Of a stretch of DNA of 64,000 nt, positions 43,444 through 53,005 are shown one piece after another. Below the pieces are notes generated by a model. The model was not told the DNA's origin. It made no database searches and worked only from the letters and a program-made list of their open reading frames with translations. The stretch spans positions 1 through 64,000 of the forward strand of contig JAJJPM010000077.1 of NCBI GenBank assembly GCA_032907525.1, given 5' to 3'. The stretch is from JAHJQQ01 sp032907525 (lineage in GTDB: Bacteria; Pseudomonadota; Gammaproteobacteria; Thiohalobacterales; Thiohalobacteraceae). The stretch's first letter is position 1. Every line of letters begins with the position of its first letter. The translations under genes and the position numbers were made by a program.

Positions 43444-44805
43444 TCACTTTCCTTTGGTATCGATGCCGAGCGCCTTGAGCTTGCGGTACAGGTGGGTGCG
43501 CTCCATGCCGACACGCTTGGCCAGCTTGCCCACGCTGCCGCCGACGTCGGCCAGCTGGTGTTCCAGATAGGCCTTCTCGAACTGTTCGCGTGCCTCGCGC
43601 AGCGGCAGATCGAAAGGCAGTGCGGCGCCGCCCGCGGCGGCGGCCACCGCCTGCGCGCCCAGCGCGGAATCCACTTCCTCGACCGTGATCTCCTCGCCGG
43701 CACCGAGGATCAGCAGGCGCTGCACGAGATTCTTCAGCTCGCGGATATTGCCCGGCCAGGCGTGATTGCGCAGGCGGTTCTGCGCCGCCACGGAGAAATG
43801 CCGGTAGGGCAGCGATTCGCGGGTCACGAAGAAATCGACATAGTAGTTGAGCAGATCGGGAATGTCCTCGCAGTGTTCCGCCAGTGCCGGAATGCGCAGC
43901 GGCACCACGTTCAGATGGTAGTAGAGGTCTTCGCGGAAATTGCCGGCGGCGACCTCCTGGGTCAGGTCGCGGTGAGTGGCCGCTATGATGCGCACGTCCA
44001 CCCGCACCGGCTCGCTGCCGCCCTGGCGCAGGAACGAGCGGGTCTCCAGGACCGACAGCAGCCGCGCCTGCGTCTGCTCGTCCATGTCCGCGATATCGTC
44101 CAGATAGAGCGTGCCACCGTGGGCCTGTTCGAAACGACCGTAGCTCAGCCGCCCGCCCTCTTCGCTGCCGAACAGCTCGATCGCCGAGGTGTGCGGCGAC
44201 ATCGAACCCACACCGACCTCGACGAACGGGCCCTGGCGGCGCGCGCTGTGGTTGTGGAGATAATGCGCGAAGGTCTTCTTGCCGGCGCCCGGCTCGCCGG
44301 TGATCAGCACCCAGCTGTCGTGCTGGGCGATGCGCCGCGCCTGTTCACGCAGCCGCTGCATGGCCTCGCTGCGGCCGACCGGCTCCGGGACGACGGGCTC
44401 GAGGCGCTTGAGGCCGGTATTCTCACGCGCCAGCTGGTCGGCCTCCAGGGCGCGCTCGACGGTGAGCAGGAGTTTGGCCAGCGAGATGGGCTTCTCGATG
44501 AAGTCATAGGCGCCCAGGCGCGTCGCCTCGACCGCGGTCTCGACAGTGCCGTGCCCGGACATGACGATCACGGGGCAGGGCAGGGCGCCACCGTCGCTCC
44601 ACTCGCGCAGCAGGGTGATACCGTCGACATCCTCCATCCAGATATCGAGCAGGATCAGGTCGGGCCGCCGCGCACGCCGCGCGGCACGCGCGGCCTCGCC
44701 GTTCTCGGCGACGCCGACCTCGTAGCCCTCTTCCTCGAGGATCTCCTGGACCAGGGAGCGGATGTCCGGCTCGTCATCCACCACCAGTATGTATGCAGCC
44801 GCCAT
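43444..44805 (-). CDS. ntrX: NtrX-type response regulator lacking the GAFTGA loop
   Basis: A 453-residue response regulator. Receiver with VVDDEPDIR and LLDIWMEDVDG (phospho-acceptor Asp near 53). AAA+ domain from about residue 140: Walker A TGEPGAGKKT, Walker B GTLYLDDIADMDEQTQ. Between them, where sigma-54 activators carry GAFTGA, there is ELFGSEEGGRLSYGRFEQ, so the loop is absent, as in other NtrX. C-terminal Fis-type helix-turn-helix (KLAKRVGMERTHLYRKLKAL). Probably regulates by direct DNA binding. Partner kinase is ntrY, 67 bp upstream. Start at MAAAYILV; longer forms are spurious. Confidence 0.93.
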   Translation of the reverse strand: MAAAYILVVDDEPDIRSLVQEILEEEGYEVGVAENGEAARAARRARRPDLILLDIWMEDVDGITLLREWSDGGALPCPVIVMSGHGTVETAVEATRLGAYDFIEKPISLAKLLLTVERALEADQLARENTGLKRLEPVVPEPVGRSEAMQRLREQARRIAQHDSWVLITGEPGAGKKTFAHYLHNHSARRQGPFVEVGVGSMSPHTSAIELFGSEEGGRLSYGRFEQAHGGTLYLDDIADMDEQTQARLLSVLETRSFLRQGGSEPVRVDVRIIAATHRDLTQEVAAGNFREDLYYHLNVVPLRIPALAEHCEDIPDLLNYYVDFFVTRESLPYRHFSVAAQNRLRNHAWPGNIRELKNLVQRLLILGAGEEITVEEVDSALGAQAVAAAAGGAALPFDLPLREAREQFEKAYLEHQLADVGGSVGKLAKRVGMERTHLYRKLKALGIDTKGK

Positions 44806-44872
44806 AGTTGTCGGGTCTGTTTGGTGGGCTATCGCACCGGCAGAGATTCGGGCGCCGGGCTGAGTATAAACC

Positions 44873-47089
44873 TTATGCGGACGGATGCACCAAGGTGGCC
44901 GGTGCGGAGGCAGCGGGTGCCTCGGCGGCGCGCAGCCGGATGCGCACCAGTGCACCGCCCTCCGGCGCGTTCTCGGCAATCACCATGCCGCCGTGCTCCT
45001 CGACGATTTTCTTCACGATGGCGAGGCCGAGGCCGGTACCCTTGGGCTTCGTCGTCACATAGGGCTCGAACAGCTGGCTGAGGACCGTGTCGCTGAAACC
45101 CGGCCCGCTGTCGCCCACGGACAGTTCGACGAAACGCCTGTCGTCCTCGATCGCCACGCGGGTACGCACCATGATATGCACTCCGGGCGGATGGCCCGCA
45201 ACCGCCTCCTGGGCGTTCTTGATCAGGTTGTGCAGCAGCTGGCGCATGCGCCCGACATCCGCTTCGACATAGGGATTGCTCGGGTCCAGCTCGGCGCCGA
45301 CACGCTGGTTGCCGCCCGCGCCGCGGTACAGGTCGAGCACCTCGCGCACCAGACGATTGAGGTGGACGGGGCGCAGCTGGATCTGCGGGGCGCGCGCATA
45401 TTCGGAAAAGGCGTTGACCATCTCCTTCATGGTCTCCACCTGCTGCACGATGGTGTGCGTGGACCGATCGAGGATCTCGGCGTCCTCGGGCGACATGCGC
45501 TCGAGGAACTTGCGCCGCAGGCGTTCGGCCGACAGCTGGATGGGCGTCAGCGGGTTCTTGATCTCGTGAGCGAGACGCCGCGCTACCTCGCCCCAGGCGG
45601 CATCGCGCTGGGCCTGGATCAGCGCGGTGATGTCGTCCAGCACCAAAACCAGACCGCCCGGCCGGGCGGCATCTCCGGGCAGCGTCGCCGCCCGGCAGAT
45701 CAGCACCTGCCGGCCGCGCGCCCCGAACAGCGTCACCTCCTCGGTCCACTGGCCGCTAGCCTCGCGGCGGCGCGCGAGGATCACATTGATCAGCGGCTGC
45801 AGGTACTGGTGCTGCCCGGCCAGCTGCTCGAGCGCGATGCCGGCGCAGTCCTGCGGATTCAGATCGAGGATGCGGCCGGCCGCGTCGTTGACGGTGCGCA
45901 CCTGCAGATCCGGCGCGAGACTGACGACGCCGGACGACAGATTCGCCAGCAGCGCCTCCAGGTAGGTGCGCTGGCCCTCGATCTGCTGCTGGCTGCGGCT
46001 GGCCTCGTCGCGCGCGTAGGCCAGGCGGCGCGTCATCACATTGAAGGACTGCACGAGAAAGCCCAGCTCGTCGTGGCCGCTGACGGGCAGCTGATGACTG
46101 TAGTCGCCATCCGCCACCGCGCGCGTGCCTTCGGCCAGATCGCGGATCGGCGCGACCAGCCGTCGCGCGGAATAGAAGGCCGCCCACACCGCCGACAGCA
46201 GGCTGAGCAGCAGAACCAGCGACAGAGTCAGCGTATAGCTGTGCTTGAGCGGGACACGCAGATAGGCGAGTTCCTTGTAGCGCGCATAAGCGTCCTGCAC
46301 GCGGTCCGCCTTGGTGTTCAGGCGCTCGGGCACACTGTAGAGCGCCTGGAGAATGCGTGTCTCGGCGCCCGGGCCGCCGGACGGGACGGGGACCACCGCG
46401 CGGATGTGCAGCTCGTCGCCGATGGGATCGAGGCCGACATAGGGCTGGCCCTGGCGCACCTGCTGCAGCACGGCGTCGGTGGGCCGGTCAGGCACGATCT
46501 GGGTGGCCTCCAGGCTGCTCGAGGCGATGATGCGGCCGTTGGCGCCGATCAGGGTCAGTTCGCTGGCGCCGGAACGCACGCGCAGATCGAACAGGCTGAG
46601 GGGTGCGAGGGGCGAGGGCACCTCGGTGAGCTCGTCGGCGAGCCGCTGGCTGAGGTGGAGCAGATCGCGCAGCCGCACGTCGAAGGCGGACCGGCTCAGC
46701 TCCAGTGCGTCTTCCAGTGACGCCTCGATCTGCACGTCGAACCAGCTGTCGATGCCGCGCTGCAGGAATTGCAGCGAGAAGTAGTACACCACCGACACCG
46801 GCAGCACGGCCAGCACGACGAACATCAGCACCAGGCGCGAAGTGAGCCGCGCGCCGGCGGCGCGTCGGCGGTACTGCACCAGCAGCCAGTAGAGATTGGC
46901 GCCGATGAGCCCGGTCAGGACCACCAGGCCGAGCGCATTGGTCAGCAGCAGCAGGGAGTACATGCGCCCGAACTGCTCGGAGTTGTGGGTGGCGTCGCTC
47001 ATGAACGACAGCGACACCAGCAGCAGCACGAAGAGCGCGAGCATCGGCACCAGCCCGCGGCCGTAGCGCCTCACCGCAGCAGCTGCCAT
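44873..47089 (-). CDS. ntrY: NtrY-type sensor histidine kinase
   Basis: A 738-residue membrane kinase. Helices near residues 16-30, 50-72 and 85-105, a periplasmic part, a further helix near 285-305, HAMP (RLVAPIRDLAEGTRAVADGDYSHQL), PAS (LEALLANLSSGVVSLAPDLQVRTVNDAAGRILDL), HisKA with phospho-His in RRLAHEIKNPLTPIQ, and an ATPase with NAQEAV (N box) and GTGLGLAIVKKIVEEHGG. Family members sense nitrogen or redox conditions and phosphorylate NtrX. Its first codons overlap the end of the DUF4390 gene by 19 bp. Confidence 0.94.
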   Translation of the reverse strand: MAAAAVRRYGRGLVPMLALFVLLLVSLSFMSDATHNSEQFGRMYSLLLLTNALGLVVLTGLIGANLYWLLVQYRRRAAGARLTSRLVLMFVVLAVLPVSVVYYFSLQFLQRGIDSWFDVQIEASLEDALELSRSAFDVRLRDLLHLSQRLADELTEVPSPLAPLSLFDLRVRSGASELTLIGANGRIIASSSLEATQIVPDRPTDAVLQQVRQGQPYVGLDPIGDELHIRAVVPVPSGGPGAETRILQALYSVPERLNTKADRVQDAYARYKELAYLRVPLKHSYTLTLSLVLLLSLLSAVWAAFYSARRLVAPIRDLAEGTRAVADGDYSHQLPVSGHDELGFLVQSFNVMTRRLAYARDEASRSQQQIEGQRTYLEALLANLSSGVVSLAPDLQVRTVNDAAGRILDLNPQDCAGIALEQLAGQHQYLQPLINVILARRREASGQWTEEVTLFGARGRQVLICRAATLPGDAARPGGLVLVLDDITALIQAQRDAAWGEVARRLAHEIKNPLTPIQLSAERLRRKFLERMSPEDAEILDRSTHTIVQQVETMKEMVNAFSEYARAPQIQLRPVHLNRLVREVLDLYRGAGGNQRVGAELDPSNPYVEADVGRMRQLLHNLIKNAQEAVAGHPPGVHIMVRTRVAIEDDRRFVELSVGDSGPGFSDTVLSQLFEPYVTTKPKGTGLGLAIVKKIVEEHGGMVIAENAPEGGALVRIRLRAAEAPAASAPATLVHPSA

Positions 47090-47667
47090 CGGTACCACTC
47101 GCTGTCCAGACGCCACTGGTCCGAGACATAGGCCCACAGGCGCATGGGGGTGGGCAGTTCCTCGACGTCCAGGGTGGCGCGCATCCGTGCGAAGTAGGTC
47201 TTGTCGGGATCCAGCAGGCGCTCGTCGAGCATGGGGAAATTGCGCACGATGCCCACCCCGTAGAGGGCGTCGTCGAGCGTGGTATAGCTCTGCCGCGTGT
47301 CGGTGTTCAGGTTGTGCACCAGGTACCGGTCCGACAGAGCGTGGAACTGCAGACGGTAGCGCTGATTCAGGACGGCGACCGATTCGTCCCAGAGCCAGCG
47401 ACGCTCCTCTTCGACGCGGATCTCGATCCGCAGCACCAGCGGGAGACCGCTGTGGAGCGCGCCCAGCGCCTCTTCACTGAAGCGGAAATCGATATTGGCA
47501 TCCAGCAGAAAGACGCCCTGATCGAGCCGCGACCGGACGTCGCGCACGGCGAAGTAGCCGGGCTCCTGCGCCTGAGCCAGGGGCGCGAAACACAGCCACG
47601 CCCACCCGACCAGCCAAAGCCAGGCACAGGGCCGGTGGCATCGCCTCGCCTGACACCCTCCTCGCAT
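47071..47667 (-). CDS. DUF4390 exported protein
   Basis: A 198-residue protein with a signal peptide (WLWLVGWAWLCFAPLAQAQ, cut near residue 33). The mature part is beta-rich, with VRSRLDQGVFLLDANIDFRFSEEALGALHSGLPLVLRIEIRV and FPMLDERLLDPDKTYFARMRATLDVEELPTPMRLWAYV, as in DUF4390 proteins, which are regularly found between rsmB and ntrY. Function unknown; possibly the periplasmic partner of NtrY. Overlaps the ntrY start, starts four bases after the rsmB stop. Confidence 0.85.
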   Translation of the reverse strand: MRGGCQARRCHRPCAWLWLVGWAWLCFAPLAQAQEPGYFAVRDVRSRLDQGVFLLDANIDFRFSEEALGALHSGLPLVLRIEIRVEEERRWLWDESVAVLNQRYRLQFHALSDRYLVHNLNTDTRQSYTTLDDALYGVGIVRNFPMLDERLLDPDKTYFARMRATLDVEELPTPMRLWAYVSDQWRLDSEWYRWQLLR

Positions 47668-47671
47668 GCGC

Positions 47672-49006
47672 TCAGCAGTCCTCAGATCGTTTGACCAGGC
47701 AAGCATAATAGAAGCCGTCCATGCCCACGCCCCCGGCGTCAGCATCGCCCGGCAGTATTTGTCGGCCATGACGGCAGGCCACGCCCCAGGGCACGTCCAG
47801 CCGGCGCTCTTCGGCATCGGCGCGACGCTGCAGACATGCGGCGATCTGTGCTTCGTTCTCCCGCCGCAGCACGGAGCAGGTCGCGTACACCAGCATACCG
47901 CCGGGGGCGAGCAACGGCCACAAAGCATCGACGAGGCGCGCCTGCGAACGCGCCAGCTCATCGATGTCCGACGCGCGCCGCAGCGATTTGATGTCGGGAT
48001 GCCGGCGGATCACACCCGTGGCCGAGCAGGGCGCATCCAGCAGAATGCGATCGAATGGCCGGCCATCCCACCAGCCGTCCGGCGCCCCGGCATCGCCCAC
48101 GATGACGGTCGCATCGAGCCGCAGACGCGTGAGGTTCTCATGGATACGCTGGGCGCGCTGGGCATCACTGTCCAACGCCACCAATTCGGCGAGCCGCGGC
48201 TGCAGTTCCAGGATGTGCGCGGTCTTGCCGCCGGGGGCGGCGCATGCGTCCAGCACGCGCATGCCCGGTCCGGCATCGAGCAGCACGGCCGCCAGCTGCG
48301 CCGCGCCATCCTGCACCGACACCTGACCGTCCTCGAATCCCGGCAGGCGCTCGACGCCCACCGGCGTCGCGAGGGACAGCCCCTGGGGTGCGAACCGGAG
48401 CGGGGTATGCGGCAGATCCGCGGCATCCAGGGCACGCCGATAGACATCCCGGTCGAGACGGCGGGCATTGACGCGCAATACCAGGGGCGGGCGCTCGTTG
48501 TTGGCGGCCAGGATGCGCTGCCAGGCGTCCGGCCAGTCGCTGCGGAATCGTTCGATCAGCCAGCCCGGATGCGCCCAGCGACCCTCGTCGCTCGCGTCGG
48601 CGAGGGCATCGAGTTCTGTGCGCCGCCGCTGGTAGCCTCTGAGGACGGCATTGGCAAGCGGCACGGCCCAGCGCTTGCCGGTGGCGCGCACCGCCTCGAC
48701 CGTCGTGTGGACGGCCGCGTGAGGCGCGACCGCCGTATACGCCAGCTGATACAGGCCGACGAGCAGCAGGGCGCCGATGTCCTGGTCCTTCGCCTTCAGC
48801 GGCTGCCGGAGCAGCTGCGCGAGCAGGGCGTCCAGGCGATAGCGCCAGCGCAGCGTGCCGTAGGCAAGCTCCTGCAACAGACCGCGATCCGCCGGCTCGC
48901 ACCGGGCAAGCACCTCCGGCAGCACCAGGCTCAGCGAACGCCGTGCGCCGATCACCTGGCCGATCGCCTCTCCGGCGAGCGTTCGTACCGTGGCGGAAAC
49001 GGTCAT
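47672..49006 (-). CDS. rsmB: 16S rRNA m5C967 methyltransferase
   Basis: Methylates C967 of 16S rRNA with SAM. 444 residues: an NusB-like N-terminal RNA-binding domain (to about 145) and a Rossmann methyltransferase domain with VLDACAAPGGKTAHILEL (motif I), DRILLDAPCSATGVIRRHPDIK (Cys near 322, the PC motif) and LVYATCSVLRRENEAQI (the second catalytic Cys, in the TCS motif). Upstream in the operon is fmt, 11 bases away. Confidence 0.96.
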   Translation of the reverse strand: MTVSATVRTLAGEAIGQVIGARRSLSLVLPEVLARCEPADRGLLQELAYGTLRWRYRLDALLAQLLRQPLKAKDQDIGALLLVGLYQLAYTAVAPHAAVHTTVEAVRATGKRWAVPLANAVLRGYQRRRTELDALADASDEGRWAHPGWLIERFRSDWPDAWQRILAANNERPPLVLRVNARRLDRDVYRRALDAADLPHTPLRFAPQGLSLATPVGVERLPGFEDGQVSVQDGAAQLAAVLLDAGPGMRVLDACAAPGGKTAHILELQPRLAELVALDSDAQRAQRIHENLTRLRLDATVIVGDAGAPDGWWDGRPFDRILLDAPCSATGVIRRHPDIKSLRRASDIDELARSQARLVDALWPLLAPGGMLVYATCSVLRRENEAQIAACLQRRADAEERRLDVPWGVACRHGRQILPGDADAGGVGMDGFYYACLVKRSEDC

Positions 49007-49017
49007 CGTCCGGCGAC

Positions 49018-49956
49018 TCAGGGCAGAACCGCCGGGCCGAGACGTACCCCCACCAGAGGCGCCTGACTGTTGGCGAGATCCGCCGCGGCGATGCGCCGCC
49101 CCCCGGGCAGCTGCACTTCCAGCAGGCGCAGGCAATCCTCGCCGCAGGCGACGTCCACTCCGTCACGACCCGCCCGGACGACGGTGCCCGGATCGCCGCT
49201 GCCGGCGATGCGCTCGGCCCGCCACACCCTCAGGACCTGGTCGCGCAGGCCGGTCTGCGCCACCGGCCAGGGGTTGAACGCGTTCACTTGGCGCAACAGT
49301 TCGGCCGCCGGCCGCCGCCAGTCCAGCTCGGCCTCGGCCTTATCGAGCTTGGCCGCATAGGTCGCCAGCGCCTCGTCCTGCCGTTCCTCGCGGAGCGTGC
49401 CTGCAAGCAACGCCTCGAGACTGGCTGCGAGAAGGTCTCCACCCATGGCCGCCAGACGGTCGTGCAGATCGGCAGCGGTATCCGAAGGGCCGATGGGACA
49501 GGCGGCCTTGGCCAGCATCGGGCCGGTATCCAGGCCCGCCTCCATGCGCATGAGCGTGACGCCGGTCTCACGGTCGCCCGCGAGGATGGCTCGCTGGATC
49601 GGCGCCGCGCCGCGCCAGCGGGGCAGCAGAGAGGCGTGCACGTTGACGCAGCCCCTGGCCGGCAGATCCAGAACCGCCTGCGGGAGGATCAGACCATAGG
49701 CAACGACCACCAGGAGATCCGGGCGATAGGCCGCCAGCACTGTCTGTGCCTCGGGCGTCTTCAGGGTAAGCGGTTGCTCGACGGGTATGTCGTGCGCCAG
49801 CGCAACCTCTTTGACCGGACTGGCGCGCAGCCTGCGGCCGCGGCCGGCGGGACGATCCGGCTGTGTATACACGGCGACGACGGGATGCGCACCGGCGAGC
49901 AGGGCGCGCAGAGTGGGCACCGCGAATTCCGGCGTGCCGGCGAAGACGATCCTCAT
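49018..49956 (-). CDS. fmt: Methionyl-tRNA formyltransferase
   Basis: Formylates initiator Met-tRNA. 312 residues. MRIVFAGTPEFAVPTLRALL, catalytic region NVHASLLPRWRGAAPIQRAI with the His and Asn of the formyltransferase site, then GVTLMRMEAGLDTGPML with the Asp. A C-terminal OB-like domain follows. Together with the def gene 86 bp upstream it forms the classic formyl cycle pair. Confidence 0.97.
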   Translation of the reverse strand: MRIVFAGTPEFAVPTLRALLAGAHPVVAVYTQPDRPAGRGRRLRASPVKEVALAHDIPVEQPLTLKTPEAQTVLAAYRPDLLVVVAYGLILPQAVLDLPARGCVNVHASLLPRWRGAAPIQRAILAGDRETGVTLMRMEAGLDTGPMLAKAACPIGPSDTAADLHDRLAAMGGDLLAASLEALLAGTLREERQDEALATYAAKLDKAEAELDWRRPAAELLRQVNAFNPWPVAQTGLRDQVLRVWRAERIAGSGDPGTVVRAGRDGVDVACGEDCLRLLEVQLPGGRRIAAADLANSQAPLVGVRLGPAVLP

Positions 49957-50042
49957 GGAGACAGCACGACCCTTGCGGCTGATGACGGTAAAGACCGCGG
50001 CCATTGTAACCGCTGGCCGGCCCGATCGCAGCGCGGGAATAC

Positions 50043-50588
50043 CTAAATGATGGGCTCGGCGTGATGCTCGACGGCGGCCGGCTGGGCTTCGCCTTGGCGC
50101 TGGGCCTTTTCCAGCTTCTTGCGGATGCGTTGACGCTTCAGGCTCGAGATGTAGTCGACGAACAGCTTGCCGTCCAGATGGTCGATCTCGTGCTGGATGC
50201 AGACCGCCAGCAGTCCATCGGTCTCGAGCTCGAATGCCTTGCCGTCACGATCCAGGGCACGCACCCGGACGCGTTCGGCGCGCCGGACCTTCTCGTAGAA
50301 ACCGGGCACCGACAGGCAGCCTTCCTCCATTTCCTCGGTCCCCTGCCGATCTAGGATTTCGGGATTGATGAAGGTCAGCGGCTGGTTCTTCTCCTCGCTG
50401 ACATCCACGACGAGGACGCGGCGATGCACGTTCACCTGCGTGGCCGCGAGCCCGATGCCGGGAGCGGCATACATGGTCTCGAACATGTCGTCCACCAGAC
50501 GCCTGACCTCGGCATCGACGGTTTCGACCGGTCGTGCGCGGGTGCGCAGGCGCGTGTCGGGGAAATGCAGGATTTCGAGCTTGGCCAT
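50043..50588 (-). CDS. def: Peptide deformylase
   Basis: Removes the formyl group from new proteins using Fe2+ or Zn2+. 181 residues. Three motifs are seen: GIGLAATQV (near 45), EEGCLSVPG (near 90, Cys ligand) and QHEIDHLDGK (near 132, both His ligands and Glu). It reads toward fmt and is divergent from the LysM gene, so this 200-bp gap holds promoters for both. Confidence 0.97.
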   Translation of the reverse strand: MAKLEILHFPDTRLRTRARPVETVDAEVRRLVDDMFETMYAAPGIGLAATQVNVHRRVLVVDVSEEKNQPLTFINPEILDRQGTEEMEEGCLSVPGFYEKVRRAERVRVRALDRDGKAFELETDGLLAVCIQHEIDHLDGKLFVDYISSLKRQRIRKKLEKAQRQGEAQPAAVEHHAEPII

Positions 50589-50796
50589 GTGCGGTCGGTC
50601 ACAACGCTTTCACGCGTTCGGGCATGTTGCTAAAGTAAATTCGGTAACGTAGCGATAATAATGGAATTCGAGCCCTGGTTTCCACACTTTCTGGGGTGGG
50701 GTTTTTGGGCTAGACTGCGGTGGCGTCGGATCCGGGCACAGGTCCCCGCCGTCATTCGGCGGTCGGCCGCACAACAACAGCTGCATAGGGATGCAT

Positions 50797-51825
50797 ATGG
50801 CCAATAAATTCCTGGGACTGGTTTTCGCCGCGCTGCTCACCGCGCCGGCCATCGCCGCCGACGTCGCACTCAACCCCGACCACCCGGACCGTTATGTCGT
50901 CGTGAAGGGAGACACCCTCTGGGACATCTCGGAACGCTTCCTGCGCGACCCCTGGCTGTGGCCGGAGGTCTGGTACGTGAATCCCCAGATCGAGAATCCG
51001 CACCTCATCTACCCCGGCGACATCATCACCCTCGTCTATGTCGACGGCAAACCGCAGTTGCGCGTCCAGCGCGGGCCGCAGACGGTCAAACTGTCGCCGC
51101 AGATCCGCGAGGAGCGCATCGACCGCCCCATCCCGACCATACCGATCGACGCCATCAAACAGTTCCTGACCCAGCCCCTGGTAGTCGACGAGGGTGAGAT
51201 GGAGCGCGCGCCCTATGTCGTGCAGAGCGCCGACGAGCACCTCGTGACCGGGGCCGGGGACCGCATCTATGTCCGCAGCATCACCGATGCCACGCAGGCC
51301 CGCTACACCGTCTATCATCCGGGCGACGCACTGATCGATCCCGATACCCAGGAAGTGCTGGGCTATCAGGCCATCTATCTGGGCGACGCCACCGTGCAGA
51401 AGTACGGCGATCCGGCGACGCTCTATCTGGACCGGACCACACGCGAGGTCGCCATCGGGGATCGCCTCAAGCCCGTGTCCCAGGAAGAGATCCATGCCAG
51501 CTTCCTGCCGCACCCGCCCGCGGCGGATGTCCAGGGCCGGATCATCGCCGTGCACGACGGTGTGACCCAGGTGGGCCGCTACCAGATCGTCGTCCTCAAT
51601 CTGGGCACGCGCGAAGGCATGGAGGCCGGCCATGTGCTGCGCGTCAGCAAGGCGGGCGAGGAGATCTTCGACAGCGTCACGCCGGCACCCAGGGATACGG
51701 TGAAGCTGCCGAACGAGGACGCTGGCCTGGTCATGGTGTTCCGCACCTTCGACAAGGTGAGCTATGGGTTAGTCATGGAAGCGACCCGGCCCATCCATGT
51801 GCTCGATCACGTCGCCACACCCTGA
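50797..51825 (+). CDS. LysM-domain exported protein
   Basis: A 342-residue protein. Signal peptide to about residue 20 (FAALLTAPAIAADV). LysM domain just after (YVVVKGDTLWDISERFLRDPWLWPEVWYVNPQIENPHLIYPGDIITL), implying peptidoglycan binding, then about 250 residues with no named domain. Ordered like other genes found between def and dprA in Gammaproteobacteria. ATG 50797 has AGGG six bases before it; the frame also has an ATG two codons upstream. Confidence 0.88.
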   Translation: MANKFLGLVFAALLTAPAIAADVALNPDHPDRYVVVKGDTLWDISERFLRDPWLWPEVWYVNPQIENPHLIYPGDIITLVYVDGKPQLRVQRGPQTVKLSPQIREERIDRPIPTIPIDAIKQFLTQPLVVDEGEMERAPYVVQSADEHLVTGAGDRIYVRSITDATQARYTVYHPGDALIDPDTQEVLGYQAIYLGDATVQKYGDPATLYLDRTTREVAIGDRLKPVSQEEIHASFLPHPPAADVQGRIIAVHDGVTQVGRYQIVVLNLGTREGMEAGHVLRVSKAGEEIFDSVTPAPRDTVKLPNEDAGLVMVFRTFDKVSYGLVMEATRPIHVLDHVATP

Positions 51826-51885
51826 CCCGATCGTTGGATCCACATCGCGGCGCGGCACCCGAACGGGTGCCGCGCCGCTGCGCTT

Positions 51886-53004
51886 ATGAGCTCCGCTTCC
51901 GAATCCCTGCGCCAGTGGCTGGCGCTGTTGCGGGCCCCGGGTGTCGGGCCGACCACCTTCGTCCGCCTGCTGGATGAATTCGGCGACACCGATACGCTGT
52001 TCAACGGGCCGGCGCCGGCCGCCCTGCCCGAAGCGCTCCGCCGCTACCTCAGAGACCCCGACTGGGCTGCGGCCGACCGCGACCTCACCTGGTCCCAGGA
52101 GACGGGCAACCGGATTCTCCGCTGGGGCACGCCTGACTATCCGGCGCTGCTGGCGGAAATTTCCGACCCACCGCCGCTGCTGTTCGTCCACGGCGACGCG
52201 GCGCTCCTGCAGGGACCGCAACTCGCCGTGGTCGGCAGCCGCAATCCCACGGCTGGCGGCGTAGAGACCGCCCACGCCTTCGCCGCACACCTGGCCGGTG
52301 TCGGTCTTACCGTCACCAGCGGCCTGGCGCTCGGCATCGATGCGGCCGGTCATAGGGGCGCGCTGGCGGCCAACGGCACGACCATCGCCGTCATGGGGAC
52401 CGGGCTGGATCGGGTCTATCCCGCCCGCCACCGCGACCTCGCCCATGAGATCGCGGCCGCCGGCGGCGCACTCGTATCGGAGTTTCCACTGGGCACCCAG
52501 CCCCGGCCGGAGAATTTCCCGCGGCGCAACCGCATCATCAGCGGCCTCAGCCTGGGCACGCTGGTCGTCGAGGCGGTGCTGCGTTCGGGCTCGCTGACCA
52601 CCGCCCGGCACGCGCTGGAGCAGGGGCGTGAGGTCTTCGCCATCCCGGGATCCATCCACAACCCGCTCGCCCGGGGCTGCCACGCGCTGATCCGACAGGG
52701 CGCCAAGCTCGTGGAGACCGCCGAGGACATTCTCGAGGAACTGGGCCCCCTGGCCGCGAGCCTGACCCGGACAGCGCGCGCGACCGCTCTGGACGAGGGG
52801 CCGTCGGCCCCTGCGGCGTTGTCGCCGGCCCATGCACAACTACTTGATCTGATGGGATTTGATCCGGTCTCGGTAGACCAGTTGACAATCCGCAGCGGAT
52901 TGACGGCAGCGGAGGTTTCCTCCATGCTCCTGATCCTGGAGCTCGGAGGCCATGTGGCTTCCAGGGCCGGCGGACGCTATGTCCGCAGCGAAACGCGAGG
53001 TTGA
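51886..53004 (+). CDS. dprA: DNA-processing protein DprA
   Basis: Loads RecA onto incoming single-stranded DNA in transformation and aids other recombination. 372 residues. N-terminal helical part, then the Rossmann-like DprA domain: LAVVGSRNPTAGG (near 115), SGLALGIDAAGHRGALA (near 145), GTGLDRVYPARH, LVSEFPLGTQPRPENFPRRNRIISGLS (near 195), VVEAVLRSGSLTTARHALEQGREVFAIPGS. C-terminal winged helix (LTIRSGLTAAEVSSMLLILELGGHV). Ends one base before the smg start. Confidence 0.96.
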   Translation: MSSASESLRQWLALLRAPGVGPTTFVRLLDEFGDTDTLFNGPAPAALPEALRRYLRDPDWAAADRDLTWSQETGNRILRWGTPDYPALLAEISDPPPLLFVHGDAALLQGPQLAVVGSRNPTAGGVETAHAFAAHLAGVGLTVTSGLALGIDAAGHRGALAANGTTIAVMGTGLDRVYPARHRDLAHEIAAAGGALVSEFPLGTQPRPENFPRRNRIISGLSLGTLVVEAVLRSGSLTTARHALEQGREVFAIPGSIHNPLARGCHALIRQGAKLVETAEDILEELGPLAASLTRTARATALDEGPSAPAALSPAHAQLLDLMGFDPVSVDQLTIRSGLTAAEVSSMLLILELGGHVASRAGGRYVRSETRG

Positions 53005-53005
53005 A

